Positions 1 through 9,063 of a stretch of DNA of 17,019 bases are shown in pieces (position 1 is the first letter of the stretch; every line of letters starts with the position of its first letter). A program made the position numbers and the translations under genes. This DNA is from Chloroflexota bacterium. Its GTDB lineage: Bacteria > Chloroflexota > Anaerolineae > J102. Below the pieces are notes generated by a model. The model was not told the origin of the DNA and made no database searches. It was given only the letters and a program-made list of their open reading frames with translations. The stretch lies in assembly GCA_003353825.1 (NCBI GenBank), contig PIVW01000069.1, positions 1 to 17,019 of the forward strand, given 5' to 3'.

Positions 1-3000
1 ATTCTTCACCACAATCGGCAAATAAACCGACGTGCCGGAACTGCCCGTGGCCGAGATGACAAACGTAGCCGAAACCCCACTGCTGACATTACCGACCAAA
101 TCTTGCACCCAAACCGTCCAGGTGTAAACCCCGTTGGCCAGGTCTGCGGCCGGGGTGTGGCTGGTTTGGGTAGTGGTGACAGTGTCGTTGGCCTGGATAT
201 CGAGGCTGTCGTTATCTGTCTCTACCTGTAAGGTGTAGTGGTCAACACCGCTCAAGCCATCGCCGGCGGCGCTCCAGCTAAAGGTGATCCGTTGGCTGGC
301 GGTGATAACACTGCCGTGCGTTGGTGAGATCAGAGTCAATCCGGCCGGCGCGATGGTATCGCTGATGGTGGTGAAGGCCGCCACAGCCTGGTCTGTATCG
401 AGGCCGTAAGTAAAGGTGGCCGTGTTGGTGATGGTGGCGGTGTAGTTGGCCGCGATGTTGAGAATGGTCGCGTTCAGCGTAAAGGTCAACGATTTGTAGG
501 CCGTCACGGTCCCCGTCCAGTCGAGATTATCGCCGCTCAAGCCATTCGGCAGGTTATCGGCTACGGTCACGTTCTCAGCCCCGCCGCCGCTGTTGGAAAT
601 GACGATGGTGTAGGTGATCGGATCGCCGGGGGTGGGGGGCACACTGGAAAATTCGACCGTCTTGGCGATAGACAGGCTGGGCGCGGCGTCGTTGTCGGTG
701 ATGGTCAAGACCGCGCTTAACTTGACCAGCGTCGCGCTAACCACGTTGCCCAGGCTAATATTGACCGTCTCGTCGACCTCATCCAAGGTGTCGTCATTGA
801 TTATGACCGCAATACTCTGGCTGCCGGAGGTCCCGGCCGTCCAGATCAGGCTGCCGTTGCCGGCGCTATAGTCCACCCCGCCGCCGAGAGCCGTGCCGTT
901 GGTAACGTTGTACCTGACCCCCGCCGTAAAGAGGCTCTGACCGGTCAGGGTGACGCTGATATTGGCCGTCCCGGCGCTCTCGGCTATGCTCAAATCGCTG
1001 ATGGTGATGGTGGGGATGTCCTCGGAGTCATCGTCGATGTTGACCGTCACCCCGCTGATGCCGAGGCCGTTGTAATTGGTGTCGGCGCTGGCAGCGGTGT
1101 GGATGATAGCTCCGGTATGATTGCCTTCGTAAATGACATCATCAATGGCGGTGACGGTCACTGTTTGCGGCCTATCCCAATCAAGGGTGGTGAAGGTCAA
1201 GCTGACCGGCAAGGTATTGATTTGACTGTCTGAGGTGACGGTCACGGTGACCGTGCTTGTGGGCGGGCTGTTGAGGACCACCTGGTAGGTATCGGTGATG
1301 CTGCCTTCGGCCACGTCGGTGGCGCCGCCGGACTGGGCGATAGTCACCCCCGGCCCATCGTAGACGGTGATGGTGATGGTTTCGCTGTCGGTCAACACCG
1401 GAGAGCCGTCATCAATGACGGTAAAGGTGATTTGATACGTGCCCGTGACCCCCGGCGTCCAACTGAAGAGGCTGCCTACCAGCGTGGCCCCGCCGGATAC
1501 GGGCGTACCGCTCATGTTATAGGTTAGAGCGCCACCATTGGCATCGGTGGCGGATAGGGTCAGATTGAGGGGGCGGGATTTGATAATACCCTGGTCGCCA
1601 ATGGGGTCTAACACCGGGGCCACGTTGTTGACCGTCAGCCCCGCCGAGGCATCGTTATTGGCGGTATCGCTATCCACGGTCGTGCTGGTAATGATGGCCG
1701 TGTTGCCGACAGGTCCGGCCGCTAAGGGGTTGCTGAGGATAGCGGTGATGGTGATGACGCCGCCTTGCCCGATTGAGAGTGGTTCAGTCTCAAAGACTGA
1801 ACCACTCTGAGTCTCCGTTATCACCACATCCCCACTACTGATAACGCTCTGCACGGTGATGCTGACCGGCAGGGTATCGGTGATAACCACGTTGTCGGCT
1901 ATACCCGGCCCGTTGTTGGTAAAGGTCAGGGTGTAGGTGATAGTCTCACCGGGCGCCGCGCTGGCCGGGTTGACGGTTTTGTTGATCGCCAGATCGGCCC
2001 CAATCTTGAAACTCTCCTCCACCGCCCAAGATGAACCGGCAAAGGCGGTATCGATGGCCTGCACGCTCCAATAGTAAGTCCCCTGCTGGGTAATGATCAG
2101 GGTGGCGGTCAGGCCGTGGTTGGCCGCGCCCAAGGCCGGTATCTGGCGGTAGCCGTCGCTGCTGCTGCCGCAAGGGCCGATACAGGCCATCGGGGCCAGG
2201 GTATCGGACAGACCGGGACTGGTTCCGACCCGCAGGTTGTAGGTCAGGCCCGCGTTGGAGATGGTTTGGGTATCGGTTACGGCCGCCCAACTCAGCGCGA
2301 TCCAGGTGCCGTTGATACTGCTGCTCAAGCCGGTGGGCGTAGCGGGCGGCGTGTTGGTCTGGCCGTTATTATTTTGATAGACCTCGGCAATATGGCTGCT
2401 ACCCGTCCAGCCGGTCAGGAGAATATCGAGATCGCCGTCGTTGTCATAATCTCCCCAGGCCACACTGCCATCCGTTACACCCGGCAAGTCGGCGCTGATG
2501 TCGGTAAAGACACCGTCCGTATTCTTATACACCCGGGTGGTACGGCTACTACAGGTTTCAGTCGTACATCCCGTCAGGAGGATATCAAGGTCGCCGTCGT
2601 TGTCATAATCTCCCCAGGCCACACTGCTGCGCCATACACCTGGCAGACCAGCGCTGATGTTGCTGAAGACACTGTCCGTATTCTTATACACCTGGGCGAT
2701 GGGGGGGCTACTAATACAGGCAGTCGTACACCCTGTCAAGAGGATATCGAGGTCGCCATCGTTATCATAATCTCCCCAGGCCATACTATTGTCCGCCAGA
2801 TGTGGCAGGCCAGCTCCGATGTCACTAAAGATACCGGCCGTATTCTGATACACCCGGGTGTTACGATTGTTACATGTATTATTAGCACAGCCCATCAGGA
2901 AGATGTCAAGGTCGCCATCGTTATCATGATCGCCCCAAGTGGCAGTACCGCGATATCTACCCGGCAGACCGGCATTGATGTCACTGAAGCCGCTGCCTGT

Positions 3001-6000
3001 ATTCTCATACACACTGGTGATACGGCTGGTACAGCTACTATTCGTACACCCCACCAGCAAGATATCGAGGTCGCCATCGTTGTCATAGTCGCCCCAGGCT
3101 GTACTGTTACGATACACCCCCGGCAAGCCAGCGCTGATGTCGCTGAAGCCGCTACCTGTATTCTCATATATCTGAGCGATGGAATTAGAGCTACTATCCT
3201 GGCCAGTCAGGAGGATATCGAGGTCGCCATCATTATCATAGTCACCCCAAACGGCGCTGCCCCGACTGACATTCGTCAAGCCGGCGTTGATGTTACTGAA
3301 GCCGCTACCTGTATTCTCATATATTTGAGCGATGGGATTAGAGCTACCCGTCCAGCCGATCAGGAGGATATCGAGGTCACCGTCGTTGTCGTAATCGCCC
3401 CAGGCCGCGCTGCTATACCTTACGTCTGTCAGGACGGCTGAGGCGGCGCTGTCCAGGCTGAATTGAGGAAAGGTCACGCCTACGGCGGCGGTATTGTTCG
3501 TCATATCCGTATCTACCGCCGTGGAGGTGATGGTAGCGGTGTTGGTTAGTGTGCCGGCGCTCACACTGCTGCTCAGTTGGGCGGTGATGGTGATCAGACC
3601 GCCAGCGCCGCTCGAAAGCGCAGAGGTCTCAAAGACCTCTGCGCTTTGATTGCTCAAAGTGCGGGTAATAACCACATCCCCACTGCTGATGACGCTTTGC
3701 ACGGTGATGCTGATCGGCAAGAAATCGGTGATGACTACCCCGCTGGCCGTATCCGGCCCGTTATTGGTGAAGCTCAGGGTGTAGGTGATGGTCTCACCGG
3801 GCTGGGCGCTGGCCGGGTTGACGGTTTTGGCCAGGGAGAGGTCGGGCAAAACCGTCAACCCGACCGCCGCACTGTTATTACTCGTATTCGTATCCATTGC
3901 CGTAGAGGTGATGGTAGCAGTGTTGGTTAGTGTGCCGGCGCTCACACTGCTGCTCAGTTGGGCGGTGATGGTAATCAGGCCGCCAGCGCCGCTCGAAACC
4001 GCAGAGGTCTCAAAGACCTCTGCGGTTTGGTTGCTCAAAGTGCGGATAATCGCCACATCCCCACTGCTGATAACACTCTGCACGGTGATGCTGATGGGCA
4101 AGAAATCGGTGATGACTACCCCGACGGCTATACCCGGCCCGTTGTTGGTGAAGCTCAGGGTGTAGGTGATGGTCTCGCCGAGCGCTGCGCTGGCCGGGTT
4201 GACGGTTTTGGACAGGGAGAGGTCGAGCAAAACCACCGCCGTCACCCCGACCGCCGCACTGTTATTACTCGTATTCGCATCCATTGCCGTGGAGGTGATG
4301 GTAGCAGTGTTGGTGAATAACTCCCCGTTACTCAAGGTATCGCTCAGTTGGGCGGTGATGGTGATCAGGCCGCCAGCGCCGCTCGAAAGCGCAGAGGTCT
4401 CAAAGACCTCTGCGCTTTGGTTGCTCAAAGTGCGGGTAATAACCACATCCCCACTGCTGATGACGTTTTGCACCGTGACGCTGATGGGCAAGAAATCGGT
4501 GATGACCACGCCGCTGGCCGTGCCGCTGCTGTTGCTAAAGCTCAGGGTGTAGGTAATCGTCTCACCGGGCTGGGCGCTGGCGGGGTTGACGGATTTGTTG
4601 ATCGCCAGGTCGGCCCGGATCTCAAAAGTACCTTCCGCCGCCCAGGGCGAACCGGCCCAGGCGGTATCGATGGCCTGTACGCTCCAATAGTAAATGCCCG
4701 ACTGCGAAATGGTTAGGGTAGCGGTCAGGCCGTGCTGGGCGCTGCCCAGGGCCGGCAGCAGGCGCAGGCCCTCACTAACACCGCTGGTGAAGGCCATCGG
4801 CGACAGGGTATCGGACAGGCCAGGGCTGCTGCCGATGTAGAGGTTGTAAGTCAAGGTTGGGCTGATGGTTTCCGTATCGGCAGCCGCCAGCCAGCTCAAC
4901 TCAACCGTTGTTCCATTCACGCTGGCATTTAAGCCGGTGGGGGCAGCGGGCCGGCTATTGGCCAGACTGTTATTATTCTCATACACCTCAGTGGTACGGC
5001 TGCTACAGTTGCCAACCAAACAGCCCGTCAGCAGGATATCGAGGTCGCCATCGTTGTCATAATCTCCCCAGGCCGCGCTGCTATACTCTACGCCCGTCAG
5101 ACCGGCGCCGATGTCGCTGAAGCCGCCACCACCCGTATTCTCATACACCCTGGCGATGAGGCTGGAACAGCTACCAGCCTCACATCCCGTCAGGAGTATA
5201 TCGAGATCGCCGTCGTTGTCATAATCCCCCCAGGCCACACTGCTTTCCGATACGCCCGGCATGGTGTGAGCGACTGTGAAACCAATGTCTGTATTCTGAT
5301 ACACTTGGGCGATGAGGCCGCTGCCCGCCTCCCCCGAGAGGAGGATGTCGAGATCGCCGTCGTTGTCATAATCTCCCCAGGCCACGCTGCTCGCCTGTAC
5401 GTTTGGCAGACCGACGCTGATGTCGGTGAAGACACCGTCCGTATTCTTATACACCCGGGTGATGCGGCTGGTACAGCTATCAGCCTCACATCCCGTCAGG
5501 AGGATATCGAGATCGCCGTCGTTGTCATAATCCCCCCAGGCCACACTGCTTTCCGATACGCCCGTCAAGCTATGGGCCAGGCTAAAGCCGCTGCCTGTAT
5601 TCTCATACACCCGGGCGATGCGGCTGGTACAGCTATCAGCCTCACATCCCGTCAGGAGGATATCAAGGTCGCCGTCGTTGTCATAATCCCCCCAGGCCAC
5701 ACTGCCCTTCCATACGCCCTTCAGACTAACACTAGCGCTAATGTTGGTAAAGCCACTGCCCGTATTCTCATACACACTGGCGATGTAGCCACTACTCGCG
5801 AAGCCCGTCAGGAGGATATCGAGATCGCCGTCGTTGTCATAATCCCCCCAGGCCACACTGCTGAACTTTACGTCCGTCAGGGTGTGAGCGACTGTGAAGC
5901 CACTGCCCGTATTCTCATACACCCTGGCGATGCGGCCACTACTCGAGTTCCCGGTCAGGAGAATGTCGAGATCGCCGTCGTTGTCATAATCCCCCCAGGC

Positions 6001-8820
6001 CACACTGCCATTACCTACGTCCGGCAGGCCGGCCGAGGCGGCGCTATCCAGACTGAATTGGGGAATGGTCACGCCTACGGCGGCGGTATTGTTTGTTGTA
6101 TCCATATCTACCGCCGTGGCGGTGATGGTGGCAGTGTTGGTTAGTGTGCCGGCTCTCACACTGCTGCTCAGTTGGGCGGTGATGGTGATCAGGCCGCCAG
6201 CGCCGCTCGAAAGCGCAGAGGTCTCAAAGACCTCTGCGCTTTGGTTGCTCAAAGTGCGGGTAATCGCCACATCCCCACTGCTGATGACGCTTTGCACGGT
6301 GATGCTGATCGGCAAGAAATCGGTGATGACCACGCCGCTGGCCGTGGCGTCGCCGCTGTTGCTAAAGCTCAGGGTGTAGGTGATGGTCTCACCGGGCATC
6401 GCGCTGGCCGGGTTGACGGTTTTGTTGATCGCCAGGTCGGCCCAGATCTCAAAAGTACCTTCCGCTGCCCAGGGTGAGCCGACAAAGGCGGTATCGATGG
6501 CCTGTACGCTCCAATAGTAAGCGCCCGACTGTGAAATGGTTAGGGTGGCGGTCAGACCGTGGTTGGCTGCGCCCAGGGCCGGTATCTGGCGATAGCCGTC
6601 GCTGCTGCTGCCGCAAGCGCCGACACAGGCCATCGGGGCCAGGGTATCGGACAGGCCGGGACTGCGGCCAACATACAGGTTATAGGTCAGCCCCGCGTTG
6701 GAGATGGTTTGGGTATCGGTTACGGCCGCCCAACTTAGCTCGATCCGGTAGCCACTGACACTGCTGCTCAGACCGGTCGGCGCGGCGGGCGGCGTGTTGG
6801 CCTGGATGTTATTATTCTCGTACACCCGGCTGGTACGATTGGTACAGCTACCATTCGTACACCCCGTCAACAGGATATCAAGGTCGCCATCGTTGTCATA
6901 ATCTCCCCAGGCCGCGCTGCTATACTCTACGCCCGTCAGACCGGCGCTGATGTCGCCAAAGCCGCCACTGCCCGTATTCTCATACACCCGGGCAGTACGG
7001 CTGCTACTCCCGGTCTGGCCGGTCAGGAGAATATCGAGGTCACCGTCGTTATCGTAATCTCCCCAGGCCGCGCTGCCCAGCCTTATGCCCGTCAGACTGG
7101 CCCCGATGTCACTGAAGCCACTGCCGGTATTCTGATACACACTGGCAATGTGGTTGGTATCGGTATAGCCGGTCAGCAGGATATCGAGGTCGCCGTCGTT
7201 GTCATAATCTCCCCAGGCCACGCTGCTAAAGTTGACGCCCGGCAGACCGGCGCTGATGTCGCTGAAGCCGTTGCCGGTATTCTGATACACACTGGCAATG
7301 CGGTTGGTACCGGTATAGCCGGTCAGCAGGATATCGAGGTCGCCGTCGTTGTCATAATCTCCCCAAGCCGCGCTGCTATACTCTACGCCCGGCAGACCGG
7401 CGCTGATGTCGCTAAAACCGCTGCCCGTATTCTCATATACTTGGGCGATGCGGCCGCTACTCGAAAGGCCGGTTAGGAGAATGTCGAGGTCGCCGTCGTT
7501 GTCATAATCGCCCCAAGCCGCGCTGCTCCGCTGTACGTCCGTCAGGACGGCGCTGATGTCGCTAAAGCCGCTGTCTGTATTCTCATATATCCCGGCGATG
7601 GAGCCACTACTCGTCAAGCCGGTCAGGAGGATGTCGAGGTCGCCGTCGTTGTCGTAATCGCCCCAGGCCACGCTGCTGTCATCAACACCCGGCAGACCGG
7701 CGCTGATCTCGCTGAAGCCGCTGCCTGTATTCTCATACACCCCGGCGATGGGGTTGCTACCATCATTCCCGGTCAGGAGGATATCGAGGTCGCCGTCGTT
7801 GTCATAATCTCCCCAGGCCACACTGCTCTTCTGTACGTCCGTCAGGACGGCTGAGGCGGCGCTGTCCAGGCTGAATTGGGGGACGACTAAGATACTGTCG
7901 GGGTCAAAGGCAGCCCAGGCAAAGGTTTCATCGGCGTGGTTGCGTTCGCCATCGCCTTCATCTTCCTCGGCGTAAACGGTTTGGCTGATACTATTGTAGC
8001 TACCGGCTCCGCGTGCCCAGTAGCCATCGACCCCGTTGCCACTGTTGCCTTTAACCACCACATCCGGCACGCTGCTAAAGCTGCTGAAGGTGATAGTTTG
8101 GGCGGTCTGACCTACCCCATCATTTGCGCCGTCACTGGCCTGGCCAATCTCGTAAGCCGCGCCGTTGGTCGTGCCGCTGCCGGTCTCCAGAGCAATCCAA
8201 GCAATGGTTTCGATGGCGGTCACTGTGGTCGTCACCTCGGCCATCTCTTGTTGCAAGCTAAAGCCAGTGGTAATGACACTGTGAGCCACCGAGGACATAA
8301 AGTCGTTGTTGTTATAGCTGTTGAGGGTATACAGCACCGCCGGGGTGATAACAAAGGAACTGCTGAAGGTCACCACCTCCCCCCCAAAAGCATCAGGCGC
8401 CTGATGCACCGCAGCGGTAATGATCGCGCCGGCCTCAACCACCAGCCCGCCCACCAGGGTATGGCGGCCCTTTTCCAGCACAATGTAGGAGACCTGCTCA
8501 GCCGAATGGGTCTGATTATCCGGCTCCTGCATAAAAATCTGGAAGCTGTTGGGGGTCACATTGCGTACCCGCACGTCAACGGACTCGTCCTCGTTGCGGG
8601 TGTTGATAAAGGCCACCACCACCGGGTCGGTGTAGGTGTTGACCGTGGTAACGGTCACGACCGTGCCCCCATCGATGGTATCGGTCAACGTGATCGCGCC
8701 GGTCTCGCCAACGGGTTCCTGGGCGTAAGCCGGCAGTATGCTCCACGCGCTCCATAGGATCAGGGCGATCAAAATAGCCAGACTACTTTTTAGGATGGGT
8801 TGAATGATTGATGATGGCAT
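1..8820 (-). CDS. giant secreted three-propeller VCBS/FG-GAP, DUF11 and Calx-beta adhesin-like protein (C-terminal stop just outside window)
   Basis: The reading frame is open from ATG at 8820-8818 to position 1 (2940 codons). The last residues seen are YLPIVVKN, so the stop is probably the next codon, outside the window. Approximate residue layout: signal peptide 1-34 ending AYA; two lectin-like repeats 54-310; seven-unit propeller A 314-670; Fn3-like 670-780; DUF11 789-912; propeller B 921-1283; Fn3-like 1287-1397; three DUF11 1405-1777; propeller C 1784-2150; Fn3-like 2152-2267; DUF11 2272-2390; Ig-like 2392-2484; two Calx-beta-like 2486-2710; DUF11 2711-2819; Ig-like 2824-2924. Blades carry the calcium-binding DYDNDGDLDILL motif of integrin-type FG-GAP repeats. 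An AAGAGG ribosome site lies 10 nt before the ATG. Export and a surface or adhesive role are inferred; ligand unknown. Five of the six DUF11 domains contain a 33-bp palindrome in frame. It is transcribed away from the MarR gene. Confidence 0.9.
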   Translation of the reverse strand, partial: MPSSIIQPILKSSLAILIALILWSAWSILPAYAQEPVGETGAITLTDTIDGGTVVTVTTVNTYTDPVVVAFINTRNEDESVDVRVRNVTPNSFQIFMQEPDNQTHSAEQVSYIVLEKGRHTLVGGLVVEAGAIITAAVHQAPDAFGGEVVTFSSSFVITPAVLYTLNSYNNNDFMSSVAHSVITTGFSLQQEMAEVTTTVTAIETIAWIALETGSGTTNGAAYEIGQASDGANDGVGQTAQTITFSSFSSVPDVVVKGNSGNGVDGYWARGAGSYNSISQTVYAEEDEGDGERNHADETFAWAAFDPDSILVVPQFSLDSAASAVLTDVQKSSVAWGDYDNDGDLDILLTGNDGSNPIAGVYENTGSGFSEISAGLPGVDDSSVAWGDYDNDGDLDILLTGLTSSGSIAGIYENTDSGFSDISAVLTDVQRSSAAWGDYDNDGDLDILLTGLSSSGRIAQVYENTGSGFSDISAGLPGVEYSSAAWGDYDNDGDLDILLTGYTGTNRIASVYQNTGNGFSDISAGLPGVNFSSVAWGDYDNDGDLDILLTGYTDTNHIASVYQNTGSGFSDIGASLTGIRLGSAAWGDYDNDGDLDILLTGQTGSSSRTARVYENTGSGGFGDISAGLTGVEYSSAAWGDYDNDGDLDILLTGCTNGSCTNRTSRVYENNNIQANTPPAAPTGLSSSVSGYRIELSWAAVTDTQTISNAGLTYNLYVGRSPGLSDTLAPMACVGACGSSSDGYRQIPALGAANHGLTATLTISQSGAYYWSVQAIDTAFVGSPWAAEGTFEIWADLAINKTVNPASAMPGETITYTLSFSNSGDATASGVVITDFLPISITVQSVISSGDVAITRTLSNQSAEVFETSALSSGAGGLITITAQLSSSVRAGTLTNTATITATAVDMDTTNNTAAVGVTIPQFSLDSAASAGLPDVGNGSVAWGDYDNDGDLDILLTGNSSSGRIARVYENTGSGFTVAHTLTDVKFSSVAWGDYDNDGDLDILLTGFASSGYIASVYENTGSGFTNISASVSLKGVWKGSVAWGDYDNDGDLDILLTGCEADSCTSRIARVYENTGSGFSLAHSLTGVSESSVAWGDYDNDGDLDILLTGCEADSCTSRITRVYKNTDGVFTDISVGLPNVQASSVAWGDYDNDGDLDILLSGEAGSGLIAQVYQNTDIGFTVAHTMPGVSESSVAWGDYDNDGDLDILLTGCEAGSCSSLIARVYENTGGGGFSDIGAGLTGVEYSSAAWGDYDNDGDLDILLTGCLVGNCSSRTTEVYENNNSLANSRPAAPTGLNASVNGTTVELSWLAAADTETISPTLTYNLYIGSSPGLSDTLSPMAFTSGVSEGLRLLPALGSAQHGLTATLTISQSGIYYWSVQAIDTAWAGSPWAAEGTFEIRADLAINKSVNPASAQPGETITYTLSFSNSSGTASGVVITDFLPISVTVQNVISSGDVVITRTLSNQSAEVFETSALSSGAGGLITITAQLSDTLSNGELFTNTATITSTAMDANTSNNSAAVGVTAVVLLDLSLSKTVNPASAALGETITYTLSFTNNGPGIAVGVVITDFLPISITVQSVISSGDVAIIRTLSNQTAEVFETSAVSSGAGGLITITAQLSSSVSAGTLTNTATITSTAMDTNTSNNSAAVGLTVLPDLSLAKTVNPASAQPGETITYTLSFTNNGPDTASGVVITDFLPISITVQSVISSGDVVITRTLSNQSAEVFETSALSSGAGGLITITAQLSSSVSAGTLTNTATITSTAVDTDMTNNTAAVGVTFPQFSLDSAASAVLTDVRYSSAAWGDYDNDGDLDILLIGWTGSSNPIAQIYENTGSGFSNINAGLTNVSRGSAVWGDYDNDGDLDILLTGQDSSSNSIAQIYENTGSGFSDISAGLPGVYRNSTAWGDYDNDGDLDILLVGCTNSSCTSRITSVYENTGSGFSDINAGLPGRYRGTATWGDHDNDGDLDIFLMGCANNTCNNRNTRVYQNTAGIFSDIGAGLPHLADNSMAWGDYDNDGDLDILLTGCTTACISSPPIAQVYKNTDSVFSNISAGLPGVWRSSVAWGDYDNDGDLDILLTGCTTETCSSRTTRVYKNTDGVFTDISADLPGVTDGSVAWGDYDNDGDLDILLTGWTGSSHIAEVYQNNNGQTNTPPATPTGLSSSINGTWIALSWAAVTDTQTISNAGLTYNLRVGTSPGLSDTLAPMACIGPCGSSSDGYRQIPALGAANHGLTATLIITQQGTYYWSVQAIDTAFAGSSWAVEESFKIGADLAINKTVNPASAAPGETITYTLTFTNNGPGIADNVVITDTLPVSITVQSVISSGDVVITETQSGSVFETEPLSIGQGGVITITAILSNPLAAGPVGNTAIITSTTVDSDTANNDASAGLTVNNVAPVLDPIGDQGIIKSRPLNLTLSATDANGGALTYNMSGTPVSGGATLVGSLFSWTPGVTGTYQITFTVIDDGSPVLTDSETITITVYDGPGVTIAQSGGATDVAEGSITDTYQVVLNSPPTSTVTVTVTSDSQINTLPVSLTFTTLDWDRPQTVTVTAIDDVIYEGNHTGAIIHTAASADTNYNGLGISGVTVNIDDDSEDIPTITISDLSIAESAGTANISVTLTGQSLFTAGVRYNVTNGTALGGGVDYSAGNGSLIWTAGTSGSQSIAVIINDDTLDEVDETVNISLGNVVSATLVKLSAVLTITDNDAAPSLSIAKTVEFSSVPPTPGDPITYTIVISNSGGGAENVTVADNLPNGLSGDNLDWTGTVTAYKSLTFTLNATILNIAANYTATITNTATFTYGLDTDQAVAAFTTISDTIAPAGLTLISPTHGSVITASQRITFSWSAAGDGLSGVDHYTLQVETDNDSLDIQANDTVTTTQTSHTPAADLANGVYTWTVWVQDLVGNVSSGVSATFVISATGSSGTSVYLPIVVKN
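1776..1808. repeat. 33-bp palindrome inside DUF11 coding sequence (copy 5)
   Basis: Perfect 15-bp arms, AGAGTGGTTCAGTCT and its complement, around a CAA loop. Same length and centre as the four other copies in this gene, but the outer arm sequence is entirely different. It encodes part of QSGSVFETEPLS in the giant protein. Confidence 0.9.
2370..3470 (-). repeat. propeller C: seven tandem VCBS/FG-GAP coding units
   Basis: Third block of seven units, with the same PQFSLDSAASA lead-in. Four of seven loops carry two cysteines, three of them spaced C-x4-C and one C-x3-C. One unit is slightly worn (WGDHDNDGDLDIFL). The opposite strand carries a 441-codon open frame here that is only a shadow of this repeat. 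Confidence 0.85.
3615..3647. repeat. 33-bp palindrome inside DUF11 coding sequence (copy 1)
   Basis: Perfect 15-bp arms, AAAGCGCAGAGGTCT and its complement, with a CAA loop. It is exactly 11 codons long and keeps the frame, encoding QSAEVFETSALS with the flanking bases. Confidence 0.92.
3996..4028. repeat. 33-bp palindrome inside DUF11 coding sequence (copy 2, compensated variant)
   Basis: Arms are AAACCGCAGAGGTCT and its complement, with a CAA loop. Relative to copies 1, 3 and 4 the fourth base changed G to C and the partner base in the other arm changed C to G, so pairing is kept. Confidence 0.92.
4386..4418. repeat. 33-bp palindrome inside DUF11 coding sequence (copy 3)
   Basis: Identical to copy 1: 15-bp perfect arms and a CAA loop, inside the first of the three tandem DUF11 domains that follow propeller B. 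Confidence 0.92.
4971..6060 (-). repeat. propeller B: seven tandem VCBS/FG-GAP coding units
   Basis: Second block of seven units, preceded like the other blocks by a PQFSLDSAASA lead-in. Four of seven blade loops have a C-x4-C pair (for example GCEADSC). The core DNA is near-identical to the other blocks while the loops differ, which suggests block duplication followed by loop divergence. Confidence 0.85.
6210..6242. repeat. 33-bp palindrome inside DUF11 coding sequence (copy 4)
   Basis: Identical to copies 1 and 3, in the DUF11 domain that follows propeller A. Confidence 0.92.
6811..7880 (-). repeat. propeller A: seven tandem VCBS/FG-GAP coding units
   Basis: Seven units of about 150 bp, each with a strongly conserved core encoding WGDYDNDGDLDILL and a variable loop after it. 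Seven units match one complete seven-bladed beta-propeller, as in integrin alpha chains. One of the seven loops has a C-x4-C pair. It is immediately followed in the protein by a Pro-rich linker and an Fn3-like module. Confidence 0.85.
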
Positions 8821-8841
8821 AGTTTTGGTTCCTCTTGGCAG

Positions 8842-8881
8842 CCCTCACCCCACCAGCCCCCTCTCCCAAATTGGGTGAGGG
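8842..8881. repeat. dispersed-type inverted repeat CCCTCACCC ... GGGTGAGGG in the giant gene leader
   Basis: Nine-base perfect arms (8842-8850 and 8873-8881) around a C-rich middle, just upstream of the giant gene's ribosome site on the minus strand. It resembles a C-rich dispersed intergenic repeat common in many bacterial genomes (recollection, not searched). In the transcript it would form a leader hairpin. Confidence 0.6.
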
Positions 8882-8980
8882 TGGTAGTTATTTTTGCTCT
8901 TGCTATTATTTCCGGATAGGCCGCGTACTTTTATTTCTACAGCTCGATTCGTTTTTTCCTGTAAAAATTTTTTCCATAAG

Positions 8981-9009
8981 TTGAAACTCCTTTGAAATCA
9001 TGATATAAT
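8981..9009 (+). promoter_or_regulatory. sigma-70-type promoter for the MarR gene
   Basis: A -35 box TTGAAA (8981-8986), a 17-base spacer and a perfect -10 box TATAAT (9004-9009), in AT-rich DNA upstream of the regulator. It predicts a start of transcription near 9016 and a leader of about 80 nt. Confidence 0.75.
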
Positions 9010-9024
9010 CTTGTCACACATTTG

Positions 9025-9063
9025 TATAATCACTTGATAATACAATCATTATAAGTGATTATA
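9025..9063. promoter_or_regulatory. operator-like palindrome between the MarR promoter and its start codon
   Basis: Perfect 11-bp arms TATAATCACTT (9025-9035) and AAGTGATTATA (9053-9063) with a 17-base spacer. MarR proteins are dimers that bind palindromes and often repress their own gene; the position just after the predicted transcription start fits autorepression. Binding is inferred. Confidence 0.6.

Noticed and set aside
2116..3441. 441-codon plus-strand open frame, and similar shorter ones at 5266-6144 and 7150-7476
   Set aside because: They lie antisense to the propeller repeats and have repetitive sequence mirroring the FG-GAP units, without a credible domain or ribosome site. The minus-strand frame has a signal peptide, coherent domains and a matching C-terminal motif.
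2370..7880. Regular 150-160 bp repeats as a CRISPR-like or satellite array
   Set aside because: Conserved and variable parts both translate in one frame as calcium-binding propeller blades; period and conservation do not fit CRISPR.
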